Source: UBA8337 sp965221415
Lineage (GTDB): Bacteria > Pseudomonadota > Alphaproteobacteria > RS24
Reading direction: 5' to 3'
DNA: 64,000 nucleotides
NCBI GenBank assembly: GCA_965221415.1
Contig: OZ244887.1
Span: 806,001-870,000 of the forward strand
The position numbers and the translations under genes are program-made. Positions 17,075 through 26,053 of the stretch are shown in pieces (position 1 is the first letter of the stretch; the number at the start of each line of letters is the position of its first letter). The notes below the pieces were generated by a model. The model was not told the DNA's origin. It made no database searches and was given only the letters and a program-made list of their open reading frames with translations.

Positions 17075-18331
17075 TTACCATCGTTTCTCAAAACGTTTAC
17101 GGAAATAAATAGCCGCCCCATTAACGATGAGCAGGAGGCTCAACAATACTACAATACCCGCGCTGGTGCGTGCAATAAAGGCGCGTTCGGGATTGTTCGC
17201 CCACATAAAAATCTGCGCTGGCAGAACAGTCGCTTTCGAGGTGATGTCGGTCGGTATGTCGACGATGAAAGCCATCATGCCAATCATCAAGAGAGGGGCG
17301 GTTTCGCCGGCGGCTTGGGCAAGTCCGATAATCGCGCCCGTCAAAATGCCCGGCATCGCAAGCGGCAGCACATGGTGCATGATGACCTGCAGACGCGATG
17401 CGCCAACCCCCATCGCCGCTTCACGAATAGATGGCGGGATGGAGGCAAAAGCCGCCCGTGTCGGGATGATAATGCGCGGCAGCGTCATCAACGCCAAGAC
17501 GAGCCCCCCAACCAGTGGCGCAGACCTCGGCAAGTGGAAAAAGTTGATAAACACTGCGAGCCCAAGCAGGCCAAAAACAATGGATGGCACGGCCGCCAGA
17601 TTGTTAATATTGACTTCGATGAGGCGGGTGAAGCGGTTTTTCGGCGCGATTTCTTCAAGATATATCGCGGCCAAGACGCCTAGCGGAAAACTCACGATGA
17701 GCGTGACGAGGATTGTCCATAGCGACCCAACCAACGCACCGCGCAAGCCCGCCATTTCTGGTTCGCGACTATCGCCGTTTTTAAACAGATGCGTCGCAAA
17801 GTGACGGCTAATGCGATCCTCGGCGATGAGTTGGTCAAGCCATGCGAGGTCGCGATTGGACACGATGCGGTCGCTTTCGGGCAAGCCTCTATCAATCTCA
17901 CCTTTCAGCACCAAATCAATATCATCGGACAAAATAACGCGAAGCGGTATGGTCGTGCCAATCACCTGCGGATTGGCCAGCACATGATTGCGCACATCAT
18001 CGGCCGCGCCAATCGAGAGCAGATTATGTAAGGCGCGCTTCTCGCGTCGTGCGGTGACATCTGGAAAATGCGATTGCAGACCCGTGCGCAGAATCCCGCG
18101 CCAATTACTATCGCGTAAATCATCAGTGTCGATATTGTCTTCGCTGATGGTGATATTCAGCGTCACGCTATGATGGGTGAAGGCAGGCAGCGATGACGCG
18201 ATGATAGAGCCGAGCAGCAGCACGACGATAAGCCCTGCCAGTGCAATCGCGGTGATGCCATAGGCGCGAAACCGTCGCTCGGCGCGATAGCGTTTTTTAA
18301 GATGGGCGGCGCGTTTTTCGGGATTATTCAT
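17075..18331 (-). CDS. pstA: Phosphate ABC transporter permease PstA (DUF3333 type)
   Basis: PstA is one of two membrane subunits of the phosphate importer. The 418-residue protein is longer than E. coli PstA because about 150 periplasmic residues (DUF3333-like) sit between the first membrane helix and the permease core; this form is typical of alphaproteobacteria. The core has the permease EAA-type loop REAAMGVGASRLQVIMHHVLP. The start chosen is the ATG at 18329-18331 (MNNPEKRAAHL), preceded by GAGAA and overlapping the end of pstC by 8 bp; a longer frame from 18358 would lie deep in pstC. Confidence 0.95.
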   Translation of the reverse strand: MNNPEKRAAHLKKRYRAERRFRAYGITAIALAGLIVVLLLGSIIASSLPAFTHHSVTLNITISEDNIDTDDLRDSNWRGILRTGLQSHFPDVTARREKRALHNLLSIGAADDVRNHVLANPQVIGTTIPLRVILSDDIDLVLKGEIDRGLPESDRIVSNRDLAWLDQLIAEDRISRHFATHLFKNGDSREPEMAGLRGALVGSLWTILVTLIVSFPLGVLAAIYLEEIAPKNRFTRLIEVNINNLAAVPSIVFGLLGLAVFINFFHLPRSAPLVGGLVLALMTLPRIIIPTRAAFASIPPSIREAAMGVGASRLQVIMHHVLPLAMPGILTGAIIGLAQAAGETAPLLMIGMMAFIVDIPTDITSKATVLPAQIFMWANNPERAFIARTSAGIVVLLSLLLIVNGAAIYFRKRFEKRW

Positions 18332-19706
18332 AACGTTCTCGATATTTATTGACCACATAAAGTGCCAGTATGTTTAAGGCGAGCGTGATGAAGAACAGCA
18401 TCAACCCCAAGGCGAAGGCGGCGAGCGTTTTGGCACTGTCGAACTCTTGGTCGCCGATGAGCAGCATGACGATTTGCACGGTCACGGTTGTCACGCTTTC
18501 GAATGGATTGGCCGTGAGATTTGCCGCGACCCCCGCCGCCATCACCACAATCATTGTCTCGCCAATGGCACGCGAAATGGCGAGCAATATGGCGCTCACA
18601 ATGCCCGGCAGAGCTGCGGGCAAGACGACTTGCCGTATGGTTTCGGACTGGGTCGCGCCAAGGGCAGATGCGCCATCGCGCAAGGTTTGCGGCACGGCGT
18701 TGATAACATCATCGGAAAGCGACGAGATGAAAGGGATAATCATAATGCCCATGACCAATCCCGCCGCGAGTGCCGATTCTGACGACAGCGTCAGGCCGAT
18801 ATTCGAGCCGCCATCGCGCAAATAGGGGGCGACCACCAGTGCTGCGAAAAACCCGTAAACCACAGTTGGGATTCCTGCGAGAACCTCAATGCCGGGTTTG
18901 GCGATGCCGCGTAAGCGTGGGTTGGCGTATTCGGATAGATAAATCGCCGACATCAAGCCAACGGGCACAGCCAGCAGGATAGCGATGAAGGTAATCATCA
19001 GTGTGCCAGCAAATAGCGGAATCGCGCCAAACGCGCCCGAGCCACCCGCTTGGTCGGCATGGATGGCGGTTTGTGGCGACCATTGTAGGCCAAACAAAAA
19101 CTCGTGGAGCGGCACACGGTCGAAAAAGCGCAGGGTTTCGAAAATCAGCGACAGGACAATGCCAATCGTGGTGAAGATGGCGATGGCCGAGGCGGCAATC
19201 ATTATCCACTGCGCTGTCCGCTCGACCGCATGGCGTGCCGCAAATCGCATGGCCAACTGGCGCGCGCCGATTGCAGCACCGACAAGCGCCAGCATAAACA
19301 CCGCAAGGGTGCGTCCATTTAATGAACGCTCAACCATCATCGCGTAATATTGGGTCGCAGCCCGAATGGTGTCATCGACAAAGGCTGCGTTAATCGACCC
19401 GCTGTGCAGGGCTTTGGTTTTCGCCATCATCACGCCGAGTGTCCCCGCATTGGCATCGGGGGTGGTGTTGCGCAGGAAAGTCTCCAGTGCGCTATCGATG
19501 ATGAGAGGCGACACAGAAGTCCAAATAATCAACAGAATAATCGGCACTAATGTCGCACAAATGAGCATAAAGCTACCGTGATAGACGCTCCGTGAGTGCT
19601 GCTTACCCGATGCCGTGACGGCAATCTGGCGCATGCGGCGTGTGCCAAACAAAAACGACAGCAGGCCAAAACCAACAAGACAGATAAACAGTGAGCTTAT
19701 GCTCAT
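18324..19706 (-). CDS. pstC: Phosphate ABC transporter permease PstC
   Basis: PstC pairs with PstA to form the phosphate channel. The 460-residue protein is the long alphaproteobacterial form: N-terminal membrane helices with an extra periplasmic loop, then the permease core with YLSEYANPRLRG, GIPTVVYGFFAALVV and the EAA loop RDGASALGATQSETIRQVVLP. It starts 25 bp after pstS and overlaps pstA at its 3' end, so all five pst-phoU genes probably share one transcript. Confidence 0.95.
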   Translation of the reverse strand: MSISSLFICLVGFGLLSFLFGTRRMRQIAVTASGKQHSRSVYHGSFMLICATLVPIILLIIWTSVSPLIIDSALETFLRNTTPDANAGTLGVMMAKTKALHSGSINAAFVDDTIRAATQYYAMMVERSLNGRTLAVFMLALVGAAIGARQLAMRFAARHAVERTAQWIMIAASAIAIFTTIGIVLSLIFETLRFFDRVPLHEFLFGLQWSPQTAIHADQAGGSGAFGAIPLFAGTLMITFIAILLAVPVGLMSAIYLSEYANPRLRGIAKPGIEVLAGIPTVVYGFFAALVVAPYLRDGGSNIGLTLSSESALAAGLVMGIMIIPFISSLSDDVINAVPQTLRDGASALGATQSETIRQVVLPAALPGIVSAILLAISRAIGETMIVVMAAGVAANLTANPFESVTTVTVQIVMLLIGDQEFDSAKTLAAFALGLMLFFITLALNILALYVVNKYRERYE

Positions 19707-19731
19707 TTAGAGCTCCATAAATATGGGTCAA

Positions 19732-20781
19732 CTACAAGTCTAGTTTTTTCAGATTCTTGCCATCTTTACGATATTTATTACGCGTCTTGCTTGGCAGCGG
19801 GATAAGACCTTTGTCGAGCAGATATCCGTCCTCGCCAAAGGCGTTTTCGCTGGTGAACTCTTTTACATATTCGAGGATGCCCGGCACGGTGCCGACATGG
19901 GCGTGCTTGATGTAAAAATAGAGCGAGCGCGAGATACTATAATCACCCTTGGCGATGTTTTCGAAAGTCGGCTCGACATTCTCGACAAGTGCGCCTTTGA
20001 TTTTCTCGGCGTTTTGGTCGAGAAAGCTATAGCCGAACACGCCGACCGCATTTTCGTTGGCGGCGAGTTTTGAGACCATCAGATTATCGTTCTCGCCCGC
20101 ATCAATCCACGCGCCGTCTTCGCGGACAGTGCGTGTCAGTTGTTTCCAACGCCTCTTGTCGGTCTTTTTCAGCTTCTTCATATGAGCAAATGCATTCGCG
20201 CCTTTGCTCATGGCAAGCTCGGCGAAAGCATCGCGCGTGCCAGAGGTCGGCGGCGGCCCAAGAATCTCGATTTTCGCATCGGGCAGCGACGCATCAATGT
20301 CGCGCCAGTTTTGATAAGGGTTCGCGATAGGCTCGCACCAATCGGCTTGGCAGGGCGCGTTTGGGTCTGGCACCAGTTTGGCGGTCGCCAGATAGATTTG
20401 CTTTCGGGTCAATTTGATTTGCACACTGTTTTTCGCATTGGCCAACACGATACCGTCAAAGCCAATAATAATCTCGGTCATGTCGATGCCATTGGCCTGA
20501 CATTTATCGAACTCGCCTTTTTTAATGCGCCGCGAAGAATTTGTAATATCAGGGCGTTCCAGACCAATGCCAGAGCAAAATAATTTCATGCCACCGCCCG
20601 AACCCGTCGCTTCAACAACTGGGGTTTTAAACTTTGTATTGCGGCCAAATTGTTCGGCAACGGAAGTCGAGAAAGGGAAAACAGTCGACGAGCCGACAAT
20701 TTCAATTTGGTCACGCGCATATGCCGAATTGACAAAGAGGAGAGCAATGATTGCGAAAATCGACTGTGTGCATTTTACCAT
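19732..20781 (-). CDS. pstS: Phosphate ABC transporter substrate-binding protein PstS
   Basis: PstS is the periplasmic phosphate receptor. The 349-residue protein has a signal peptide (MVKCTQSIFAIIALLFVNSAYA, likely cut after Ala22), and the phosphate-binding loops GSSTVFPF, TGSGGGMKLF and PPTSGTRDAF. The Cys-rich insertion (CQADWCEP) is a plausible disulfide. It is first in the pst operon. Its ribosome site is weak, and a hairpin with a T tract lies about 24 bp before the start codon, described separately. Phosphate starvation control through PhoB is expected for the family, but I could not point to a convincing Pho box. Confidence 0.93.
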   Translation of the reverse strand: MVKCTQSIFAIIALLFVNSAYARDQIEIVGSSTVFPFSTSVAEQFGRNTKFKTPVVEATGSGGGMKLFCSGIGLERPDITNSSRRIKKGEFDKCQANGIDMTEIIIGFDGIVLANAKNSVQIKLTRKQIYLATAKLVPDPNAPCQADWCEPIANPYQNWRDIDASLPDAKIEILGPPPTSGTRDAFAELAMSKGANAFAHMKKLKKTDKRRWKQLTRTVREDGAWIDAGENDNLMVSKLAANENAVGVFGYSFLDQNAEKIKGALVENVEPTFENIAKGDYSISRSLYFYIKHAHVGTVPGILEYVKEFTSENAFGEDGYLLDKGLIPLPSKTRNKYRKDGKNLKKLDL

Positions 20782-20804
20782 GCGAAGCTTTTAGCAGATT
20801 CGAT

Positions 20805-20828
20805 AAAAAGGGCATCCAAAAAATGCCC
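20805..20828 (-). promoter_or_regulatory. Terminator-like hairpin in the pstS leader
   Basis: Read on the minus strand, GGGCAT and ATGCCC form a 6-bp stem around a 7-base loop and are followed directly by TTTTT. It lies about 24 bp upstream of the pstS ATG and points toward pstS. It may act as an attenuator, an mRNA-stability element or nothing. Confidence 0.45.
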
Positions 20829-20855
20829 GCAATTCACAAGACGATTCGACACTAT

Positions 20856-20886
20856 CATTAGACACAGGCGCACGTTTCGCCTAATG
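20856..20886. promoter_or_regulatory. Imperfect inverted repeat between divergent pstS and reductase genes
   Basis: CATTAG (20856-20861) and CTAATG (20881-20886) are inverted, with an inner pair AGGCG/CGCCT. The only gap between two divergent genes is here, so it is a candidate operator. No regulator is identified. Confidence 0.3.
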
Positions 20887-20911
20887 TCATCGCCTGATTA
20901 TGGAGGCAATT

Positions 20912-21925
20912 ATGACGAAAGTATTGGTAACGGGCGCGACGGGATTTATCGGTCTGCACTGCATCGCGCAACTCTTAGAGCAAGATTACGAGGTCGTCGG
21001 CACGGTGCGCTCGCCTTCGCGAAAGGCCGAGGTCACCAAGGCAATGACCGATGCAGGGCTGTCGGTGGATAAGCTGTCTTTGGTTGAGGCTGACCTTACC
21101 AAAGATGCGGGCTGGGATGAGGCCGTGCAGGGTTGCGAATATGTGCTGCATGTCGCTTCGCCCTTTATCGTTGGTGTGCCGAAACACGAAGACGAGTTGA
21201 TTGTTCCGGCTGTTGGCGGTGTTGAGCGTGTTTTGGGCGCAGCGATACGTGCGGGTGTTAAAAAGACGGTGCTGACTTCATCTTGTGCGGCGATTGATAA
21301 AACGCATGACGGTAAAACGCACTTCACCGAAGAGGATTGGACGGTTGTCGACCACCCGAAGACACCTGCTTATAACAAGAGTAAAACACTGGCCGAGCGT
21401 CGCGCTTGGGATATTTGCAATGCGCAAACGGGCGACAACCAAATGGCCTTAGCGGTTATCAATCCAGCGGGTGTTGTCGGGCCGGTATTGTCGCGTGATA
21501 TTGGCACGTCAAATGTTTTCTTGAAGCAAATCATTACGGGCGAAGTGCCGGGTATTCCGCAAATCCACATTGGTTTTGTTGACGTGCGCGATGTTGCGAG
21601 CTTGCATCTTCTGGCGATGCAGCAAGAGGTGGCCGACGGCCATCGGTTTATTGCTAGTGAGCGCGAATATTGGTTCAAAGAAATTGTGGATATGATGCGG
21701 GAAAGCGGTTTTGATAAAGCCCCGACACGCGTCTTGCCAAACTTCGTTCTCAAATTGGCTGGCCTGTTCAATCCAGAGCTTAGGCAATTGGCGAATTTTG
21801 CCGGCCACGAAATGTATACCGCCAGCGATAAGCCGAAAAATATACTCGGTTGGCAGCCGCGACACGCAGGCGAAAGCATCGTTGAAACGGCTCATTATCT
21901 CGTTGATAATGGGTTGGCGGAGTAA
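20912..21925 (+). CDS. NAD(P)-dependent epimerase/reductase (dihydroflavonol-reductase-like SDR)
   Basis: A 337-residue extended short-chain dehydrogenase. The N-terminal GATGFIG (8-14) binds NAD(P), and the catalytic Tyr154-x3-Lys158 is in AYNKSK. The sequence around VLHVASPFIVGVPKHEDELIVPAVGG and INPAGVVGP matches the dihydroflavonol-4-reductase/cinnamoyl-CoA-reductase-like branch, whose bacterial members mostly have unknown substrates. The frame is open from an ATG at 20900, but the ATG at 20912 follows GGAGG (20902-20906) at the right distance and gives the canonical start MTKVLVTG. It is divergent from pstS and followed by a tRNA gene. Confidence 0.9.
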   Translation: MTKVLVTGATGFIGLHCIAQLLEQDYEVVGTVRSPSRKAEVTKAMTDAGLSVDKLSLVEADLTKDAGWDEAVQGCEYVLHVASPFIVGVPKHEDELIVPAVGGVERVLGAAIRAGVKKTVLTSSCAAIDKTHDGKTHFTEEDWTVVDHPKTPAYNKSKTLAERRAWDICNAQTGDNQMALAVINPAGVVGPVLSRDIGTSNVFLKQIITGEVPGIPQIHIGFVDVRDVASLHLLAMQQEVADGHRFIASEREYWFKEIVDMMRESGFDKAPTRVLPNFVLKLAGLFNPELRQLANFAGHEMYTASDKPKNILGWQPRHAGESIVETAHYLVDNGLAE

Positions 21926-21979
21926 TAATCAAAAAGGGCATTGCGCCCGCGCAATTGAAAGTGTAGGTAATGCGCCAGT

Positions 21980-22055
21980 GGGCCCGTAGCTCAGGTGGTA
22001 GAGCAACTGACTTTTAATCAGTGGGTCGAAGGTTCGAATCCTTCCGGGCTCACCA
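21980..22055 (+). tRNA. tRNA-Lys (anticodon UUU), CCA encoded
   Basis: A full cloverleaf can be drawn: acceptor GGGCCCG (21980-21986) pairs with CGGGCTC with one G-U, the D arm has AGCTCAGGTGGTAGAGC, the anticodon stem ACTGA/TCAGT encloses the loop CTTTTAA with UUU at 22013-22015, and the T arm has GGTTCGAATCC. The discriminator A and CCA (22053-22055) are encoded. It reads AAA/AAG lysine codons. Confidence 0.97.
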
Positions 22056-22119
22056 TTTTTTTCATGACAAAGGACGCAATGCTGTCTAGGCTCACTTATT
22101 GGCCTTGGGGAGTAATGCT

Positions 22120-23016
22120 ATGGACGCGCAGGAACAACGCGAAATTATCAGTCAAATGCGGAAAATTCCGAGCCTTGCCGATGTTTTCGGCGCACCGACA
22201 ATGGCGTGGCCGACCATTGTGGTACTGTTGGTTTCTTTTGGTGGCTTTGGCGCGACGGCCTATGCGTTGCTGACGGGGCTGCTATCGCCATTCATCACTG
22301 TGCCGCTTGGCGCGTTTTTTGTCTTTTGGAGTTTCACGCCGCTGCACGAAGCGGTGCATCGCAATTTGTCCAGTACCGCTTGGCTGAATGACACAATCGG
22401 CACTATCAGCGCGCAGTTGCTACTGCCGGGGTTCAGCACGTCGCTTTATCGTTTTTTACATATTACCCATCACGCGCGCGCGGGTCAGGCCGACGACCCA
22501 GATATCAAATTCAACAATCAAAATCTATTGCTGTGCTGGCTTAGCTCGGCGTTTTTGGATGTCTTGTGGACGCGGTTTTATTTCTCCGTCTGGTCAGAAC
22601 GCCCAACCGCCGAACGGGCGCGTTTTGCGCTCGGTCTGGTATTGTATGTCGCGATGTTTGCTGTGGCGTTTACCTCGCCTTATGCGCTTGAGTTCACGCT
22701 GGCCTTTCTGCTGCCGATGTTTCTAGGGCGTATCGTTACGGTTTATCTGTTCGCCACCATTCAGCATCAAGAAGGCCACGAGCAACGCCACGACCCATTT
22801 GGCGCAACTTGGATGCAGGATGTGCATTCGCAGTGGTGGCAGCGACTGCTCCTGTTGGGGCAATCGCAGCATTTGATTCACCATCTTTATACGAATGTGC
22901 CGTGGTACCACTACGACCGCATATGGCGCGAGGCGCAGACCCGAATCCCGACTGAGAATATTCGTTGGGGCGGCTATCTTTCGCGCAAGCAAAAGCCGTT
23001 TCGTAAAAACGCTTAG
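22120..23016 (+). CDS. Membrane fatty-acid desaturase/hydroxylase family protein
   Basis: A 298-residue membrane-bound di-iron enzyme of the fatty-acid desaturase superfamily. The histidine boxes are HEAVH (76-80), HITHH (114-118), HQEGHEQRH in the middle, and HLIHHLYTNVPWYHY (from 251), between four or more hydrophobic segments. The box pattern suits lipid desaturases and also carotene hydroxylases/ketolases, so the substrate is open. The start is the ATG at 22120 after GGGGAG; upstream TTG codons in the same frame lack such a site. It lies 64 bp after tRNA-Lys. Confidence 0.85.
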   Translation: MDAQEQREIISQMRKIPSLADVFGAPTMAWPTIVVLLVSFGGFGATAYALLTGLLSPFITVPLGAFFVFWSFTPLHEAVHRNLSSTAWLNDTIGTISAQLLLPGFSTSLYRFLHITHHARAGQADDPDIKFNNQNLLLCWLSSAFLDVLWTRFYFSVWSERPTAERARFALGLVLYVAMFAVAFTSPYALEFTLAFLLPMFLGRIVTVYLFATIQHQEGHEQRHDPFGATWMQDVHSQWWQRLLLLGQSQHLIHHLYTNVPWYHYDRIWREAQTRIPTENIRWGGYLSRKQKPFRKNA

Positions 23017-23075
23017 TTAGCCTTTGCAATATGCCTGCGGATGCTTAAAGTCATCCCCACACGAGGGAAACGTCT

Positions 23076-24503
23076 ATGAGCGCGTATCGGTTAACCAAGA
23101 GTACCAAATTTTATTACGGGTTAGGGGCAGCGCCCTTCGGGATTAAAGAGAATGGCTTTAGTTATTTTCTGCTGATTTTCTACTCGCAAGTTTTGGGACT
23201 ATCGCCTGCCTTGACGAGTCTGGCACTGAGCATCGCGATTGCGGTGGATGCCGTGACCGACCCGCTGATTGGGTATATTTCTGATAATTGGCGTTCGAAA
23301 TGGGGACGTCGCCATCCGTTTATGTATGTCGCGATACTTCCAGTTTGCTTGAGCTATGCGTATTTGTGGAACCCGCCCGAACTCGTATTGAGCAGCCAGA
23401 CGAGTATCTTCATCTTTCTTGTCTTGATGACGGTGACGGTGCGGGTGTTTCTGACCTTTTTTGAAGTGCCGAACACGGCGCTGATTTCAGAATTAACGGC
23501 TGATTATGACGAGCGCACGGGGCTGATGGGTTTGCGGTTTATGTGGGGATGGCTCGGCGGCATTGGCATGGCGTTTCTGGCTTACTCGACATTTCTTGCG
23601 GCCAATGAAAATGGCAATGGCATTTTGCAAGCGGGGGGCTATGGCAAATATGGCATCGCGGCGGGGTGTCTTATGTTGGCGGGCATGCTTGTGTCGTCGC
23701 TTGGCACGCACAATACGATTCCGCATTTGCACACGCCGCCAGAACGCGAGGGGCTGACGCCGAAAGTTGCGTTTCTGGAAGTGCTGGATGTGCTAAAAAA
23801 TCGCAATTTTCTGGCGGTGTTTTTGGCCTCGGTGTTTTTTGGCACGGCGACGGGGTTTCAGGCGGCACTGAGCATTTATTTTTCGACTTTCTTTTGGGAA
23901 TTGCGACCTGACCAGTTAGCCATCTTCACGGTGTTTCAGGCGATTGCGGCGGTTTGCGCTGTGCCGATTGCGCGTGCGCTTGGGCAAAAGTTTGATAAAA
24001 AGCGCGCCGCCCTTGGCGCGTTTGTGGTGATGGCGTGCATTGGTCCTTCGATGTGGTTGTTGCGCCTTGCCGATATTTTACCGGCCAATGGCGAGGCGAC
24101 CTTGTTTCCGATTTTGCTGACGCATAATTTCTCGCAAGTTTTGATTATCATCGTGTTTTACATTTTGTTTGGCTCGATGATGGCCGATGTCGTGGAAGAT
24201 AGCGCGGTCGATACGGCACGGCGCAGCGAGGGGGTTATTTTTGCAGCCCGTGCCTTTGCAGGTAAAATGGTGGCAGGTGTCGGCATCTTGCTCGCGGGAC
24301 TGGTGCTGTCGCTGATTAATCTGCCGCGCTATGCAAAGCCGTCCGAGGTCGAGCCTGAGGTTCTCGTCAATCTGGTGCTGCATGTTGTGCCGATTGAGGC
24401 GTTCTTTTATATCAGCGCGTTTTTTATGCTGCGCCTCTATCGCATCACCCGCGCCAAGCACGACATGAATGTCGAAGCAACGTCGAAAGTGATAAAAACT
24501 TAA
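23076..24503 (+). CDS. GPH-family (MFS) sugar:cation symporter-like transporter
   Basis: A 475-residue protein with about twelve membrane segments. The cytoplasmic motif DAVTDPLIGYISDNWRSKWGRRHPF is the hallmark of the glycoside-pentoside-hexuronide family, which co-transports sugars or related solutes with H+ or Na+. EVPNTALISELTADYDERTGLMG is the matching family motif after helix 4. The substrate is not predictable. GAGGG lies before the ATG. It converges with the crotonase gene 4 bp downstream. Confidence 0.9.
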   Translation: MSAYRLTKSTKFYYGLGAAPFGIKENGFSYFLLIFYSQVLGLSPALTSLALSIAIAVDAVTDPLIGYISDNWRSKWGRRHPFMYVAILPVCLSYAYLWNPPELVLSSQTSIFIFLVLMTVTVRVFLTFFEVPNTALISELTADYDERTGLMGLRFMWGWLGGIGMAFLAYSTFLAANENGNGILQAGGYGKYGIAAGCLMLAGMLVSSLGTHNTIPHLHTPPEREGLTPKVAFLEVLDVLKNRNFLAVFLASVFFGTATGFQAALSIYFSTFFWELRPDQLAIFTVFQAIAAVCAVPIARALGQKFDKKRAALGAFVVMACIGPSMWLLRLADILPANGEATLFPILLTHNFSQVLIIIVFYILFGSMMADVVEDSAVDTARRSEGVIFAARAFAGKMVAGVGILLAGLVLSLINLPRYAKPSEVEPEVLVNLVLHVVPIEAFFYISAFFMLRLYRITRAKHDMNVEATSKVIKT

Positions 24504-24507
24504 TCGC

Positions 24508-25170
24508 TCATGCGCCCGTCATACGTAGAGCAATCTCGCCGCGAATAAGCCGCTTATTGCCCGCAAAAGCCTTTGCGTCGAGCTTTTGCATCGCCTGCGC
24601 TTTTTCCATGGCAGTGGTCATCAACTGGTCGGCGGGGACGACTTCATCAAGATAACCCGCTTTCACGGCAGTTGCGGAATCGAATAATTGCGCGCCCGCA
24701 AAACTCGCATCGAGATATTTATTGTCGATTTTATGCAAAGCCAATTCCAACCCATAATGCGGCATGACCATGCCAATCGCCGATTCATTCAGGCCATAGA
24801 GCGCAGTTCCTTCTGCGCCGATGCGATAATCCGCCGACAGCATCAGCAAGCCACCCGCAGCAATGCCATGACCCGATGACGCAATAATGATGGGCTTCGG
24901 ATTGATAAACAGACGGGTGAGAAACTTGCCGCCCGTGCCGACCATGTCGGCAACGCGGTCTGGCTCATTTTGCATGACTTTCAAATCGAACCCTGCGCTC
25001 GTCGCCTTGCTGTTGCCCGTTAAGATGATGACATCGGCTTTGGCTTCGGCCTCGTCGAGCGTGGCGTTGAGTGCCTCCATCATGGCAAAACTCAGCGCGT
25101 TGGCTTTGCCATCATCCAGCGTCATAATGGCGATGCCATCTTCGATTTTAAGGCTGACTAAATCGCTCAT
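24508..25170 (-). CDS. Enoyl-CoA hydratase/isomerase (crotonase) family protein
   Basis: A 220-residue crotonase-fold protein, shorter than the usual 255-265. The oxyanion-hole region ASSGHGIAAGGLLMLSADYRIG is recognisable, and the N-terminus DGIAIMTLDDGKANALSFAMM matches the family. The glutamates that normally act in hydration are not evident in ESAIGMVMPHYG, so true enoyl-CoA hydratase activity is doubtful. The start is the ATG at 25168-25170 with AAAGGA upstream; it overlaps the stop of the preceding membrane-protein gene as ATGA. The longer frame to 25233 is ignored for this reason. Confidence 0.85.
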   Translation of the reverse strand: MSDLVSLKIEDGIAIMTLDDGKANALSFAMMEALNATLDEAEAKADVIILTGNSKATSAGFDLKVMQNEPDRVADMVGTGGKFLTRLFINPKPIIIASSGHGIAAGGLLMLSADYRIGAEGTALYGLNESAIGMVMPHYGLELALHKIDNKYLDASFAGAQLFDSATAVKAGYLDEVVPADQLMTTAMEKAQAMQKLDAKAFAGNKRLIRGEIALRMTGA

Positions 25171-25790
25171 GCTGTGTTCCTTTTTATTATCGATTTCAGT
25201 GTCGCGAGTAAGCGTAACAAAATTGCAATCCATATCAAGCCGACGAGAAGTAAGGGTCGTGGTGGGTCGGCTTCCAGAGTCCCCAGATAGGTAACGGCAA
25301 AAATAAAGGCGAGATAATGCGCGCCAAATTTATGCAGTCGCCGCCAGTTGACCAATCCCATACGCCGAATGAGCGCATCGTTTGATGTCGCTAGCATCGC
25401 GAACATGAGGAGATATCCGAACCCGCCGAAAATCAGCGTCGAGGAGTCTGTTGGTGAATCGGCAATGATGAGATAGCTCGTCAAAGCGGCCAGATGGATA
25501 ATATGCGCCACGGCAAAACTCGCCCCAGTATTGCGCCGATGCCGACGCAACCATGTCGTCGCTTTATTTTGCATCAGCTCGTAAAGCGGACTGGCTGTAT
25601 AGCTTGCCAGAAATAGAAAATACGAGAAAGTCGCGGTATAGCGCGCCCATAATTGCCAACTGACGATTTGCGGCGGTTGGTTCGCAAACAAGACAAGCAC
25701 CAAGCCAAGGCTTGCGAGTAAAGTAAAAGCAAGCCATGGCACTAATCCATTTGGCGCAAGCGCGTAGCCATTCGTCCGTTTAATATCCAT
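25167..25790 (-). CDS. Ferric-reductase-like transmembrane protein (MsrQ-like)
   Basis: A 207-residue inner-membrane protein with about six helices. It resembles the ferric-reductase-like membrane domain, in which paired histidines ligate haem b (candidates: HIIHLA and LHKFGAHYL). MsrQ has this architecture, but no msrP is nearby, so the redox partner is unknown. The ATG at 25788-25790 follows AAAGGT; the longer frame to 25943 would run antisense across the acyl-CoA dehydrogenase remnant and is rejected. It is coupled by ATGA to the crotonase gene. Confidence 0.7.
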   Translation of the reverse strand: MDIKRTNGYALAPNGLVPWLAFTLLASLGLVLVLFANQPPQIVSWQLWARYTATFSYFLFLASYTASPLYELMQNKATTWLRRHRRNTGASFAVAHIIHLAALTSYLIIADSPTDSSTLIFGGFGYLLMFAMLATSNDALIRRMGLVNWRRLHKFGAHYLAFIFAVTYLGTLEADPPRPLLLVGLIWIAILLRLLATLKSIIKRNTA

Positions 25791-25850
25791 GCGATTACCT
25801 TTTGTAATTTTTATCACTCTAGCATAGTTTAGGCTCACTTTAGGAGGAAG

Positions 25851-25949
25851 ATGTGTATGACTTATCGTGCACCCGTAACCGAGATTCAGTTTGCGCTTAT
25901 GCAAGAGGCGGGGTTTCAACGCCTTATCGATAGCGGCAAGCAAAGATGA
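25851..25949 (+). pseudogene. 5' remnant of an acyl-CoA dehydrogenase gene
   Basis: A 30-codon frame (from ATG 25857; an in-frame ATG also at 25851) follows an excellent ribosome site AGGAGG (25842-25847). It encodes MTYRAPVTEIQFALMQEAGF followed by QRLIDSGKQR and TGA. That opening is the characteristic N-terminus of a group of alphaproteobacterial acyl-CoA dehydrogenases, whose full length is near 590 residues. Everything after about residue 25 is missing, so an internal deletion seems to have left the start, with an 8-bp hairpin (25958-25979) just behind. It could still be translated as a short peptide. Confidence 0.7.
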
Positions 25950-25957
25950 CCATGATG

Positions 25958-25979
25958 CGCTTGCCAGTTAAGGCAAGCG
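25958..25979. other. Perfect 8-bp hairpin between the dehydrogenase remnant and glmU
   Basis: CGCTTGCC (25958-25965) pairs with GGCAAGCG (25972-25979) around AGTTAA. No T run follows, so it is either a weak terminator left from the lost gene or an mRNA structure in front of glmU. Confidence 0.55.
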
Positions 25980-26053
25980 TAACATTGTGCAAAACTGTTT
26001 GATTTCGTTTTTATCGCAACTCTACTTATACACGGGGAAACGAGGACAAACAG

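Noticed and set aside
20884..20900. Pho-box-like ATGTCAT in the pstS upstream gap
   Set aside because: Only one half-site matches; the second half at 11-bp spacing does not fit.
25167..25943. Longer start for the ferric-reductase-like protein
   Set aside because: The extension is not hydrophobic or conserved-looking, runs antisense to the dehydrogenase remnant, and a good ribosome site supports ATG 25790.
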